NCBI GenBank assembly: GCA_947561395.2
Contig: OX387183.1
Span: 44,820,890 to 44,884,889 of the forward strand
Direction: 5' to 3'
DNA: 64,000 bases
DNA from: Buxus sempervirens
Lineage: Eukaryota; Streptophyta; Magnoliopsida; Buxales; Buxaceae
The translations under genes and the position numbers were made by a program. Shown one piece after another: positions 53,791-64,000 of the stretch. The notes below the pieces were generated by a model. The model had not been told where the DNA came from, did not search any database, and saw only the letters and a program-made list of their open reading frames with translations. How positions within the stretch are numbered: the first letter of the stretch is position 1; every line of letters starts with the position of its first letter.

Positions 53791-54303
53791 AGCTTTTGGG
53801 TGATTTCAGACTTCTGATTTGTTTTACCCTTTTTTTGAGGACAGTTTTTTTTTTGAGAGTTTTGGTTAGGGAATGGTAGGAAGGAAGGAGGAGATGCTCT
53901 TGGCGATGAGGTGCTCTCAGCGCTGCTAGGTGCCTCAGGGGAGCTTACACCTGTCCTATTCTATTTACAAAGGTGGGGAATCAAAAATTTACAAATGGGG
54001 CCAATTCGCCCAAAAGTTCTTCATTCTGCTCTTCTTTCTTCTGCCGCTTCGCCAGATTCTTCTTTCCTTTCTTTTGCATGGCTTTCTTGGCTAGGGGATG
54101 GATGCTTCTGTCAGTTCCCCCTTGTTTCTTTAGTGAGGTAGGGGCTTCCGAATTTGGGGTAACTCCACTGGGGATTGGCGAGAACCTCTCCCGTCTTTTC
54201 CTTCCCGCATAGCTCGCTCCTTCATGTTGGGTGCGAGTTGATTACACTTATGGGGGGCTTCTACTGGGGATCTGTGGAAGCCTTCTTGCATTTGTCTCTC
54301 TTT

Positions 54304-54554
54304 TCACAGAACCAGCCTCTTCAAACTGGGCATGGTCTTGACATGTAGCTTCAGGTTTCTTGATAATTCAGCTGGGGAAAAGAATCTGTTTGGGGGACAA
54401 AGGAAGTCTTCGCCATTCCCCTGCCAGTGTATCACTGCCCCAGCTTTTCTTTGTTTTGCCTTTCTTCTACTCCTAGCTTCTTGACATTTCTTGATCTTTT
54501 TTGGTTCTTTCGCCTTGCCTGGGCCTACAAAATTCTCACAGAGCAGTGAGGTAT
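54304..54554 (-). pseudogene. Exon-like coding fragment, origin unknown
   Basis: After TTGAATTTCAG (an acceptor-like site at 54555) the minus strand stays open for about 82 codons to a TGA at 54304. It reads as basic (ARSRRKAKQRKAG), then HWQGNGEDFLCPPNRFFSPA and LKLHVKTMPSLKRLVL. The balanced composition suggests the last exon of a plant gene. Further left, another open piece has LAKRQKKEEQNEELLGELAP before a stop near 53986. I do not recognise the family. Confidence 0.4.
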
Positions 54555-56390
54555 CTGAAATTCAAGCTATAGGTACTTATGACTTGCTTTTATTGTGTGT
54601 GCAAGTGCACATAATTGAAATGAAGTACTTTTCAAAAGGGGGTTTTTTTTTTCAGAAATTTGTACAAGTGATTTTAAATAAAAGGCAGGACCAACGACCA
54701 TGGTGAATTGCCTTGTGACCCGAAGTGTTTTGGGACAGTGTGTTTGACACTCAATCCCATGAGATTCTTGACTTGTGCCAATAGAGGCTTTGCAGAGGTT
54801 TGAGAGTTGAGGGGCAATTCAAAGGATGTTCTCCCTTCCCCCAGCTTTGGTTTCTCTCACCTTAACCCAATTTTCAGAGTGGTTTCATGTTTTTGCAACT
54901 AAAGGGCTCTTCCCTTTTTCTTTTCCTTTGGGTTAGTGCCTATCCCAGCTTGAGGGTCTTTAGCCGACTCTTGTGCATCATGTCCCATAGATCAAAGAGG
55001 TCTTGATATTAGGAAGAAACATTGGCTTGGTTTTTAAATCTGAGAAATGAAGGGATATAAGGCTCAAATTATTATTTTCTTCATTTTCAGGTTTTAATTT
55101 GTGTCTTGCCAAAGCTCGCTCTTCTTTTTAGATTCCTTCATCATTGATCTGCATGAATTCCGTTGTCACATTTTCTGCAATCAGAAAGGACTTTTTAATG
55201 GGACGAAACGAAGGTTGAGGTTTTTAGCTTATGAAAAAAAGGGAATATGGCTCAAAGTCTTTTATAAATAGGTCGAGCCATGTTCTACCCTTTTCTTGAT
55301 TGCTTGGGCTTCGCCAATACTTCTTTGCTTTCCTTCATTTTTCTTTGTGAGGTCTTTTGTGACCTTCGCTTTTTCCTCTAGCACTTTTTTTTTTGCTTTT
55401 TCTTTCCTTTGCTCTGGGTTCATCTTGGCTTTTTGCTTTGATTAGCAAGTCCCAATGTGTTTTTTGCTTTCTTTTCCTTTTCTTTGTTTTTGCTCATTCA
55501 TGCTTTCTCTCCTTTACCCAGCACCAGATTTAGGGCTCATGACTCAGTGGGTTAGAAGAAAGAAAGTTAGGCTCAAATGGTTTGACTAAAGACATGACTT
55601 TGAAAACTGGGGAAATAAGCAAGGATGGCCTTACATCCTTTTGCAGAAGTTGTGACAAATTGGTTGAAATGTTCGTGCAGATTAATTCAAGAATCTATTC
55701 ATCCATTTTATTTTCTTTTTCAGCTTTGCCCCAATGAGGGGTGGCTAGACACAACACGGGTATTTAAATAATACGATCAAGCCCAAAGTGTTTTCACTAG
55801 CAAATCTTAGAATTCAGGATGAATGAAAGATGGCCTTTCATCCTTTCTTGAAGACATGATGCGAAGCCGGCCTTTGCCCTTAGTTGGTTTAGGCACTTTC
55901 TCTTTTATTTCTTTCTTTTCCCTCAAGGATCGCCCTACCATACTGCAAAGATAGGCTTTGGGAGGAAAATAAAGGTTTGGATCAGGAAGGGATTGCCTTT
56001 GGCTCGGTCAAGGTTCTCATGGGATAGTGTACTGCACCCAGTTGAAGACACCTTTAAGCCACTTGGCATTTTTCCATGATCGTGGTCATTGCCAAAAGGG
56101 TGTGGTCTCAGAGCGATGTCATCACCTACCAGCACTGCCATTTTTTCAAAAGTTTTCTTCTTCTTCTTTTTTGTTTTTTGTATTTTCTTTAAAAAGGGTT
56201 TTTTACAAGAACTTGAACAAAAGTAAAAAGCATTTAAAATATTTACAAAAATACCACTCCTACCAAGGATGTTTGGTGCAAAAAGTAGAGTTCAACTTAT
56301 CCTGGTCATGGTGGACTCGGAGTGGAACTACGCCTGGTGAAGATTTTGGATTTCGGGATTGCTCTTTGCGCTGCAGCTTTACCCACTTGT

Positions 56391-57777
56391 TCAGCTGGTG
56401 TCACTTGAAGACGCCTGATTGTGGTTAGGGAGAGGATTCACGGCAGTGGCCGTAGGAGGGGTCGATACTAGAGGATCAACTGAGAGGCGCTTGTTATCAA
56501 TCAGATCTTGCACTTCGTGCTTCATGTCCCAGCAACGGTTGGTATGGTGTCCAGGAGCTCCCATGTGGTACTCACAGTACTCGTTGGCATTATAGGAGCG
56601 ACTATTGGTCGGCTGGTGGGTTGGCTGCTTCTTCTGTAAATATCCTCCCTTCAACAGGGTTGGAAGCAGTTCCGCCAATGAGTAAGGGAGAAGTGTGAAT
56701 ACCCTGTTCCACCTTGCTTGATACTCTTCTTTTTTCCACCTCGACCGTCCTGTGAACTGTGCTCCCTGGCCACTATTTTTGTTTTCTTTCTTGTCTGGTG
56801 TTGGGAAATGGAAGGGCATGTTCGGCTGGACGTAGTTAATGGTTTTGTCTTCTTTCTTTCTGTCCAAGCCCCTTCCACCAACGGGGTTCCTTCTCATTTC
56901 TGTTGCGAAACCTGCTACTCTGCCAGACTTCACTCCATCCTCTATTCTGTCTGCCACTACAACAAGGTCTGCGAAACTCGCAGCAAATTGCCCCAGCAGT
57001 AGTGTATAGTATGGCTGCCCCAGCGTCGAGATGAACAATGTCACCATCTCTTTTTCCAGCATGGGCGGTTGAACCATCGTAGCCATTTCCTGCCACGTCT
57101 TAGCGTACTCACGAATGGATTCAGTACTTTTCTTGGACATTTTCTGCAATTCCGTCTGAGTGGGCAAGACCTCGGTGTTAAATTTAAAGTGCTCGAGGAA
57201 GGTGCTTGCCAGGTCATCCCAAGTCCTGATTCGGCTCCTATCAAGACTAGCAAACCACTTCTGTGCCGACCCTGTCAATGAGCGTTGAAAGAATTGAATC
57301 ATGATCCTTTCATCATGTGCATATTGGCACATATCTCCATAATACGCTCGTAGATGCGACAATGGACAGCCACTTCCATCAAATTTCACCAAGTCTGGAC
57401 ATTTGAATTTTGGCTGGAGTTGCAAATCAGGGAAAAATCCCAGTCTGTCTAGTGAGGCTTCTTTTGGCACAAGACCTCGATTCACATTCTGCATTTGTTC
57501 TTTTAGGGCCTATAAATTGGCCTACATCTGGGCCGTGACACCCGCTGCTTCCTGTGCTCGGTACCACTTTTCTTCTTCGTGCCCCATTCCTTGTAGCATT
57601 ACTTGTTGCTGTGGGATGGCAGGAGGCACTGGAATCTGCAGCTGCTATACTGGCTGAGCTGGTAGAGGTTTTGGGATTGGCTACTCGGGCAAACACGGGT
57701 TTTGCTGCAGAGGAGCTGGTGGTAGCTCTTCTGGAGGGATTGGCAGTGGTTGAGGAACCGATTGCTGTGGTTGTGGC
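56391..57777 (-). pseudogene. gag: Gypsy 3 gag, main part
   Basis: The gag domain is complete and open from 57494 (FKCPDLVKFDGSGCPLSHLR, FFQRSLTGSAQKWFASLD, QPPMLEKEMVTLFISTLGQP, VVADRIEDGVKSG), followed by the Cys/His segment CEYHMGAPGHHTNRCWDMKH. It aligns along its length with gypsy 1 gag. Upstream (57777-57495) the P/Q-rich N-terminal region is in frame but broken by TAG codons, all expected from CAG. The stop at 56391 ends the product; no protease follows. Confidence 0.88.
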
Positions 57778-58842
57778 TGTGCGCACCCGATTTCGGTCAC
57801 ACGACGTGGCGCACACAAAACAATGCGTGCCTCGGGATTTGTTTGGAGTCGCCACTGCCTGATGGGATGCAGGCAGACACCTGGGTGCCTAAGTTCTTTT
57901 ACTAAGGCTTGGTCTGCGGCTTGAGATTCTAAGTAGGTTCTCGGTTGCGGTCTGAGGAAGTCTGTAGACACCCCAGTCCACCCCGTCAAGTGACGGGTCA
58001 TAAGTTTCCCTGGTTTGAGTCAACTCAGTTGGTCTCTCACTCACCCGATTCCTAATCCAGCATTCAATTTTGGTTAAGTCTGGCGGGACCGCCAAAGTGG
58101 TGTGGGTCCCTTTACTTGATTTTGTCTTCTTATCATTGAATGAAGTGAGTCTAATTGGGTGGGCCCCATTGGAAGGCCCACGGATCCCTTGGTGGGCCAA
58201 GTGTGGCCCATATGTCCCCTTGGTAGGCCTCAGTCTAAACCTGAGAGGCCCTTTGGGCTTTGGTTCAAGTGAATTGATTTTACTTTGAAGTTCAGTTTGG
58301 TTATTTAAGTGATTTCTATGCACAAGTGGGCCGGGACTGTTTGTGGGCCCTTGAGCGGGCCACACAGTTGGTTATCAAGTAGTTTTGATTATCTTTCTTA
58401 TCTGTGCCAAAATGGGCCAAGCATTGGGCTTGGGGCCCTTTACCTGGGCTCGAGCTTGAAAGCCCAAGACTTTCTGAGATAGGGTTTGGAAACCCTACAC
58501 TTGTTTGGTTTAATGGGCTTAGTGGGCCCGACAGGCCCTGCCCATGGTCTCGCCCAAACCATGCCTAAGTATAGATCAACAGGCTTCAAAATTGGGCTTG
58601 GGTGGGCCTCCAATGGTGTGGCCCACTCAAATGGATTGATTTTATCTTTATTTAACAAAAGGAGTTTGTCGGGCTTAGTGGGCCCCGTTGGAAGGCCCAC
58701 CGGGAATCAATTTGGACCGGGTGTCCAAGACCCATCTTGGGTTTCCGGGTGACCCGGAAACCCTTCTGGTTCGACTGGTTTGATCAAATGAACCAAAAAA
58801 ACAGCACAAGATCACAAAACAGCAAAAATAACAATCTAGTTG

Positions 58843-58947
58843 TGTAGCCGGCCTGAGATGCCGGTTACACATAAGTCTTAGTGTATCCGGCATCTTTTGC
58901 CGGCTACAAGTGGGCCTCTGTTGATCCGGCCTGAGTTGCCGGATCAA
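58843..58947 (-). promoter_or_regulatory. Second palindrome block of LTR-T copy D (GATCCGGC type)
   Basis: TGTAGCCGGC/GCCGGTTACA (58843-58869, one mismatch), ATCCGGC/GCCGGCT near 58884-58904, and perfect TTGATCCGGC/GCCGGATCAA (58921-58947). Loops include CTGAGTT as in copy B. Confidence 0.75.
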
Positions 58948-59443
58948 CCTACAAAAGCCAATTTTTTGGATTTTTGCCTTGGGGTCGGATTCTTAGGCCT
59001 CTTGGGGTGTTCCAGGGATTGTGTGGGCTCCTGTGTGAGCCCACAGTGGTTCGGGGAAGAGCCACCTTGCTTCTTCTTTGAGGCCCTTCAAGCCAAACTA
59101 GGGGGAAAGTGGGGGCTTCCCCCTTGATCTTTCTCTTAGGCAGAATCCAGCAAGGGAACAGAGGTCATGTGCCTCTGTTGTGGTTTCTTAGTCAATTCCA
59201 AGCAGCAACCGAATAGGGCTAGAGAAAGTGCAACCTAGCAAAAATCCAATGCATGCTTCAATCTAAGGCATGCAAAGCAAGGCAAAGAATATCAATACAC
59301 ATGCGCTTAGTGGGCTCACCCTACTTGTTTCTCCAAAAAAACAATGAAAGAAACTATATTCTCACAACTTACAAGTAAGTAGTGACAGGCATTCTAGGTA
59401 ACTAACCCGCATACATATAGAAGAAAACCAACAAAACCATATA

Positions 59444-61802
59444 TGTAACGCCCCGAACCCGGGTCAGTGCAAACCGGCACCCAACCCGAACCCGGTTCGC
59501 TACTGTAACAACCCGAATTTAGTTCAACAACCAAATCCGAGGTGTTACTGGCCCATATCAATTTCAACGTCAATAACATACCAGACCAAAGAAATCAGAA
59601 TCCAATCCATATATTAAAACTATCAGAGTTGCGGAAACAAGTATGTGCGGAAGTGTAGATTAAAATCCTCAAACAAGCATGAAGCTTGACCATCAATCAA
59701 TAGTATCAAAGTCTGGTAAAATGAACTGGTTACTAACTCTCTCTTGTCTCTCTCATACATCAAATCCAATAAAAATAATAAACCAATTAAAAATGCTAAG
59801 TCTATAACATCAATCCACCTCAGACAAGATCTGGATAATAATAATCCTCCGGCGAATACTCGGCTATCTCTCCCTGGAAGTCTAAGAGATCCCCCTCTCG
59901 CGTATCAGCTGAAAAATATGGAATAGAAGTAGGGTGAGATACGAATATCTCAGTAGGTAACACATGCATGATTAAACAGTTAATATACGGAAAGTAACAG
60001 TTCATGCACGATAAAGCAACATCGATAAATCAGGCTCGCATAATCATTTATACTATTCATGAACACAAAACAGTTTGATAAACAGTTCTAGAAATGATTT
60101 TCAGCAAGTTTTAATATAAGAACTCAATAGAGAAAACAATAGCATAATCCATGCATTGCCAGGATGTACTAAGCAGTCACATCCAACCAATATCCCAAAC
60201 ACATGCATCCCGCACGTGCACAATAGTAATCATATCAAGTGTTATGTTTTCAGTGTCATTGTAGGACTCACAAAGATAGATAAACCTTTTGAGATGATTC
60301 TCAACCAATTGCTATACCACCGTGCGACTTAGGAGCGATGCTACTAATGATACTCAAGCCCCATGCAGCGCAGCTTAGACAAGAGTCGTAGTCACCGACT
60401 TATTGCACACGTACCCATCAAAGTTGGCATGTACCACCAGCATGCAGCACCAGAATCAATACATGGAGGTGGTTGCTTATCCACATGTACAGGGAATCAC
60501 CAGCGGCTCACCGGGGTGTCCCTCCAGACATAGGACCTTCCCAGACAAACTAACTTGCAAAGGAAGCGCGTCGCATATAGGAGTAACTCAACCCAAATGA
60601 CATATCCCTCAGCTATCTAGCTACGACTATGGATCCACAACCAGCTATGCCCACTAGACTCCAAAATTCCCTAAAATATCATATTTCTATAAGGGTTGGT
60701 GCCTAGCGGCATATAATGGTTATATCTGTACATTCACTTCATTATTCAGTCATTCAGATTCTGAATTCTCTTTATAATGTCTTTTGATTTATAATGCCAT
60801 TTAGAAGTGTTTAGATAGTCAAATGGTAGTTAGGCTTTTCCAAAATCACATTTCTCATATACCTTCAAAACTTGGCAACTAATGTCCTAAATATCTCCCT
60901 AATTTGTTTTTCTGTAAAACAGGGATTTAGGTAGTTTATTTTGGTCTTAAAGTACCTTAATTAATCATTAAAATTGGCTAAAAATGGTTTAGAATTGATT
61001 TAGGTTCGAAAATATGAAAAATTGGAAATTCTGCTGAGAGCGCCTGGGATCGCTCAGGATCGCTCCGGGCGGTCATCAGTCGGCGGTAGTGCAATTTCGA
61101 GCGCCCACGGTCCGTCGTCCCGCGGTCCACGGCGTCCTCGAATCCTTAACCAGCGCCTAAGATCGCCGATGAGCGCCTCGCACAGTCGAGGTCGGCGGTC
61201 TCACCAAATCGAGCAGAAACAGTTCTAAATCGTGATTTTTCTCGTCTAAACTCATTCTAATGTATTTCTAACATGCTTAGCTAACTAAATACAACATTAC
61301 ATATCATAGAAACATGCATTGCGATTAAACAGAGATAAATCCGAATGTAAAACCAAAACGGTGTCACCTACCTCTTGAACGAAGGTTCCTCTTCCTCTCT
61401 TCTCTCAACCACGCTTCTCTATCACCCAGCAACACTCTGGAAGATGAAGAACTCCAAAAACCCAAGCTTTTCTTCTTCCCCTTCTTCTTCTTCTCCTTCG
61501 GTCGCTTGTCGCTTGCGGCTGATCAATACGAGCGAAAATACACGCGTATAAATTTAGGTTATTAAACTAATACTTATACTCACTTATCCCATGTGTCTCA
61601 CCTATACCAAATTCCATACACACGCCCAATCAGAATACATACCTTGATATCTCATGATCGGACGGTCAGATCTGCGTCTAATTCTGGATCTCCGCTAAGT
61701 TGATCACCCCCTACAATATTAAAATGTTTCTATCAATCATAACTCTGGGTAATATTATTTACTAATTTAATTTATTATTTAAGGGAAATTCGGGGTTTTA
61801 CA
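59444..61802 (-). repeat. Tekay-like solo LTR, 2359 bp, target duplication ATATA
   Basis: Plus view starts TGTAACGCCCCGAACCCGGG and ends TTCGGGGTTTTACA. ATATA flanks at 59439-59443 and 61803-61807. GC-rich palindromic words lie at about 61038-61206. Closest relatives in the window are the LTRs at 50070 and 37224. Confidence 0.93.
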
Positions 61803-62243
61803 ATATACATGCCAGAAAACAAACACCGAAATGAACTAGCATATCTCCTCCCATGGCTTCTAGTAGGATCTGAACCCAACCTTATTTTTTAACCCAAGAG
61901 CATGTATAGAAAGGAAAGAGAAGGGAGTTTAAAATGGGGTACAAGGGAGAGTCAAACAAAGGGGGAACAGCCCTCCCCCATTCGAATAAGATGACAAAAT
62001 GGTGGAATAGAAACATAAAGGGCATCAAGCCAAGCATAGATGGGAACTCATCTTCCCTTGAAGCTACAGCCCATACTCCTCATGTGGGGGTTAGGACACA
62101 ATCAAAATAAAGAACAAGAGGGGGGAACACATGCTCCAACATGATGGAAATGAAGATAACAATGTGAAAAAAAAGTATGGCATTACAACATGCCTATTTC
62201 ATGATATTATTCATATAAGTGAGCTGAAAATCCATGACAAAGC

Positions 62244-62250
62244 TTACCTT
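62244..62250 (-). promoter_or_regulatory. Splice donor in LTR-T copy D
   Basis: Minus strand AAG|GTAAGC, GT at 62247-62246, 295 nt past the TATA box. Confidence 0.55.
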
Positions 62251-62534
62251 GGGGCTTACAAACCCTGGAATGAGGCGTAGTGAGCCTCCTTGGAGCACAC
62301 GTGGCTGTTGGAGCTCCTCCTTTGGCCACCAACAGCAACAAGTCTCCTCTTGCTTGGATGGAAATGAAGAGGAAGAAGTGAAGAGAGAAAGGAGAAGCTC
62401 AAGGTGGGGTGTTCTTGGGGTTATGGGCAAGCAAGCAAGGGCTTAGAGGAGAGGGGAGAAGGAAGGAGCAAGTGAGAGAGGTGAGAGCTCTCCCAAAAAA
62501 ATCAGCCGATCCCCTTTAGAGATTCTAGGGTTTC

Positions 62535-62542
62535 TTTTTATA
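62535..62542 (-). promoter_or_regulatory. TATA box of LTR-T copy D
   Basis: TATAAAAA on the minus strand in GGTTATAAAAAGAAAC. Confidence 0.7.
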
Positions 62543-62658
62543 ACCCATGACCAAAAGTCAAATAATTTCTTACTTTATCACCAAAACCTTACCCATTTTC
62601 CATTTGTGCCCTTTTTTAAATACAAGCAATGATTGTTTCAAGACTTAGCCTCCAAGTT

Positions 62659-62730
62659 GACTTAGCCTCCAAGTAAACTTGGAGGCCAAGTCTTGCTTGG
62701 ACGAATTCTCCATGTGGAGAATTCGTCCAA
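62659..62730 (-). promoter_or_regulatory. Twin 34-bp palindromes in U3 of LTR-T copy D
   Basis: First, 62659-62692: 16-bp arms GACTTAGCCTCCAAGT and ACTTGGAGGCCAAGTC around AA, one mismatch. Second, 62697-62730: perfect 16-bp arms TTGGACGAATTCTCCA and TGGAGAATTCGTCCAA around TG. The gap between them is 4 bp. Confidence 0.9.
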
Positions 62731-63467
62731 TCACATATTATTTTTTTTTTCTTTTTTTTTTTTCTTTATGTACTTTTATTATTATTATATTAGGATTTTT
62801 GTTTTAAGTTTTGGATGCACATGCATCTTTTAATTTTTTTCTTTTTCTTTTACTTTAAATACTTTAATTAGATTTTTAGCAAAAATATTATTTTTATAAT
62901 GCAAAACTTTTCATTTTGCTGCTCTTTCTTCACTATTTGCCACGTGTGCAGATTTTCAGAAACTTCAACTGCCCACAACTCACTCATCTGATATCCGATT
63001 TTAGCAAACTTAGTGGCGTTGGAATCAGTGCGAGATTCCCTATCCACTAAATTTCAGTTTAGCAGTGAATTCGAGTTTTTTAGCATAAGTGCCGGGCCGC
63101 GTCCGGGAGCCAGTTTTGCTCATATTTCCTTATCCGGGACTCCGATTCCAGCAAACTCAGTTGCATTGGAATCGTGTCGAGATGCTCTTTCTGCTGGTAT
63201 CAAATGAGGTAGCTGATCTGGGGTTTAGCAGAAAGTCAATTTCTGCTTTTCTCAGATTTGATCAGTCCATAACTTCTTCATCCGGACTCCGATTTGAGCA
63301 AACTCTGTTCCATTAGAATCGTATCGGAATCCTCTTTCCAATGGTAGGAAGCATGGTGACTGATTTGCACCGAATAAAAAGTCAACTTTTTGACTTTCTC
63401 AAGTTTGACTTTTCAATTAAAATTTCATTTTCTGCATTTTGGGAGGTGCAAAAATGAGGTGCTTACA

Positions 63468-63690
63468 GTGGTGCCGGTGGTTGCAGCGGAGGCATTGGCT
63501 GCTGTGGTGGAGGTACTGGCAGCTATTGTTGTGGTGCTTGGAGTCTGTCTATCTGTTGCATCATTGCTGCCATCATGGCCGTCATGTTGGCCATTTGCTG
63601 GTTAAGACCAACGATCACTGGATGGTCTTCCAATTTCTCTAGCTCCTAGGGTGGAAATGGAGGTGGTGCTCGTCCATCAGTAGGATCCAT
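63468..63690 (-). pseudogene. gag: Gypsy 3 gag, N-terminal fragment
   Basis: ATG at 63690 begins MDPTDGRAPPPFPP, then a TAG, then VGLNQQMANMTAMMAAMMQQ, another TAG, and a P/Q-rich run that continues beyond LTR-T copy D at 57777. Both stops fit C-to-T change of CAG. The Met/Gln-rich helix matches the coiled-coil start of gypsy 1 gag in position. Confidence 0.8.
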
Positions 63691-64000
63691 TTGCAGTCTT
63701 CTTTTGGAACGCAAAAGGTACGGGCTGCGAAGCGCAATCTTCAAACCTTTGGAAATAAAGTAGAAATGGAATTAATTAGTATAGAGAATTCATGTTATAT
63801 TGACACACAATGCATGTCAGTACAGATTATTCATGATCTTTTTGATTTTTATGTTTGATTGAAATGTGGAAACTTGAAAAGTTGATTTCCATTTGAAAGG
63901 ATTCTGAAAAATGATCTCTTTTTTTGTTGTCACAACAAGGGGAGAGTTCTTGAGAATGGTATGCTTTTAACCGTCATTTCGGAGGTAAGGGAAAAAGATT
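63691..64000 (-). other. Leader of gypsy 3, running off the window
   Basis: No ORF or primer site in view. The 5' LTR is expected beyond the right edge. Confidence 0.6.

Larger units (their letters stand above)
53446..56390 (-). other. Gypsy 3 tail in place of pol
   Basis: Between the gag stop and the 3' LTR there are 2.9 kb without any RT, RNase H or integrase motif. The right half (54600-56390) is T/C-rich on the plus strand and resembles the spacer of gypsy 1 (TTTAGCTTATGAAAAAAAGG, GGCTCAAA words). The left half holds coding-like fragments listed separately. No DUF7745-like antisense ORF is present here. Confidence 0.6.
57778..63467 (-). repeat. LTR-T copy D: solo LTR in gypsy 3 gag (holds one solo LTR)
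   Basis: Minus start TGTAAGCACCTCATTTTTGC at 63467, end GGGTGCGCACA at 57778. Flanks are GTGGC (57773-57777) and GTGGT (63468-63472), a duplication with one C/T change. Removing it with one duplication restores the P/Q-rich gag frame. About 3.3 kb without the nested LTR. Confidence 0.9.
45227..64000 (-). mobile_element. Gypsy 3: Tat-lineage element with gag but no pol, 5' end off the right edge
   Basis: Minus-strand order from the right edge: leader, gag (63690 onward, split by LTR-T copy D), tail without pol (56390-53446), then LTR-T copy C as 3' LTR (53445-45227). Copy C lacks a target duplication of its own (ACCTT on the left, GCAGT on the right), as expected if the right flank is internal sequence of its own element. 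The bases before the LTR start, GGCAAAGAGGGACTGC on the minus strand, could be a polypurine tract. Confidence 0.7.

Noticed and set aside
53911..54212. Plus-strand ORFs in the gypsy 3 tail as a second antisense gene
   Set aside because: They show no DUF7745-like motif, and the minus strand of the same DNA has more protein-like composition.
1..64000. Ordinary host genes, tRNA or rRNA genes
   Set aside because: All longer ORFs are explained by retroelement domains or low complexity; I saw no tRNA cloverleaf core or rRNA signature, though only by eye.

Overview
This is a gene-poor piece of a large plant (angiosperm) nuclear genome made almost entirely of nested LTR retrotransposons. The basis is Ty3/gypsy gag, protease, RT, dual RNase H and integrase domains, Ty1/copia gag-pre-integrase, integrase and RT fragments, plant-type LTRs of 2 to 3 kb, and decay dominated by C-to-T changes. 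I found no ordinary host gene, rRNA, tRNA or CRISPR. The species cannot be named from the sequence.

Left part (1-18517). A nearly intact Tat-lineage Ty3/gypsy element, here 'gypsy 1', lies on the minus strand: 5' LTR 12155-13958, tRNA-type primer site 12135-12152, a 2.3-kb leader with a 13-copy hairpin repeat, gag (9809-7389), protease with G-patch (7384-6170), RT (6033-5044), RNase H, second RNase H and integrase (5043-2602). A plus-strand accessory ORF (1-1698) with a DUF7745/plant-mobile-domain-like fold and an in-frame poly-T intron lies downstream of pol in antisense. The 3' LTR is off the left edge. Gypsy 1 cut into copia 1 (13959-17058, LTR 16693-17058), which sits in an LTR fragment (17059-18517), which sits in the RT gene of copia 2.

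Middle part (18518-36316). Copia 2 (minus strand) is split by a solo LTR, 'LTR-T copy A' (19549-24637), itself holding a chimeric 2.2-kb insertion (19848-22069). To the right lie an LTR fragment (26057-26696), a solo Tekay-like LTR (26697-32238) holding LTR-T copy B (27409-30563), about 2.3 kb with nothing recognisable, and two more LTR-like segments.

Right part (36317-64000). A 5'-truncated Tekay-type chromovirus, 'gypsy 2' (36920-43078, integrase with chromodomain), carries a solo LTR in its integrase and keeps its 3' LTR (40390-43078). From 45227 to the right edge lies 'gypsy 3', a Tat-lineage element on the minus strand with a 3' LTR (LTR-T copy C, holding two solo LTRs), a 2.9-kb tail without pol but with coding-like fragments, and a decayed gag split by LTR-T copy D, which itself contains a solo LTR.

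Seven nested insertions are closed by 5-bp target duplications that match exactly or differ by one C/T transition within LTR-T or Tekay-type LTRs (A, B, D and LTRs at 26697, 37224, 46130, 50070, 59444, plus the 19848 insertion), so the order of events can be read directly. The most interesting unexplained structure is a set of short palindromes placed both upstream of the LTR TATA box and 1.2-1.5 kb downstream. Their position is kept between copies while their sequence changes, and unrelated LTR families here carry comparable blocks.
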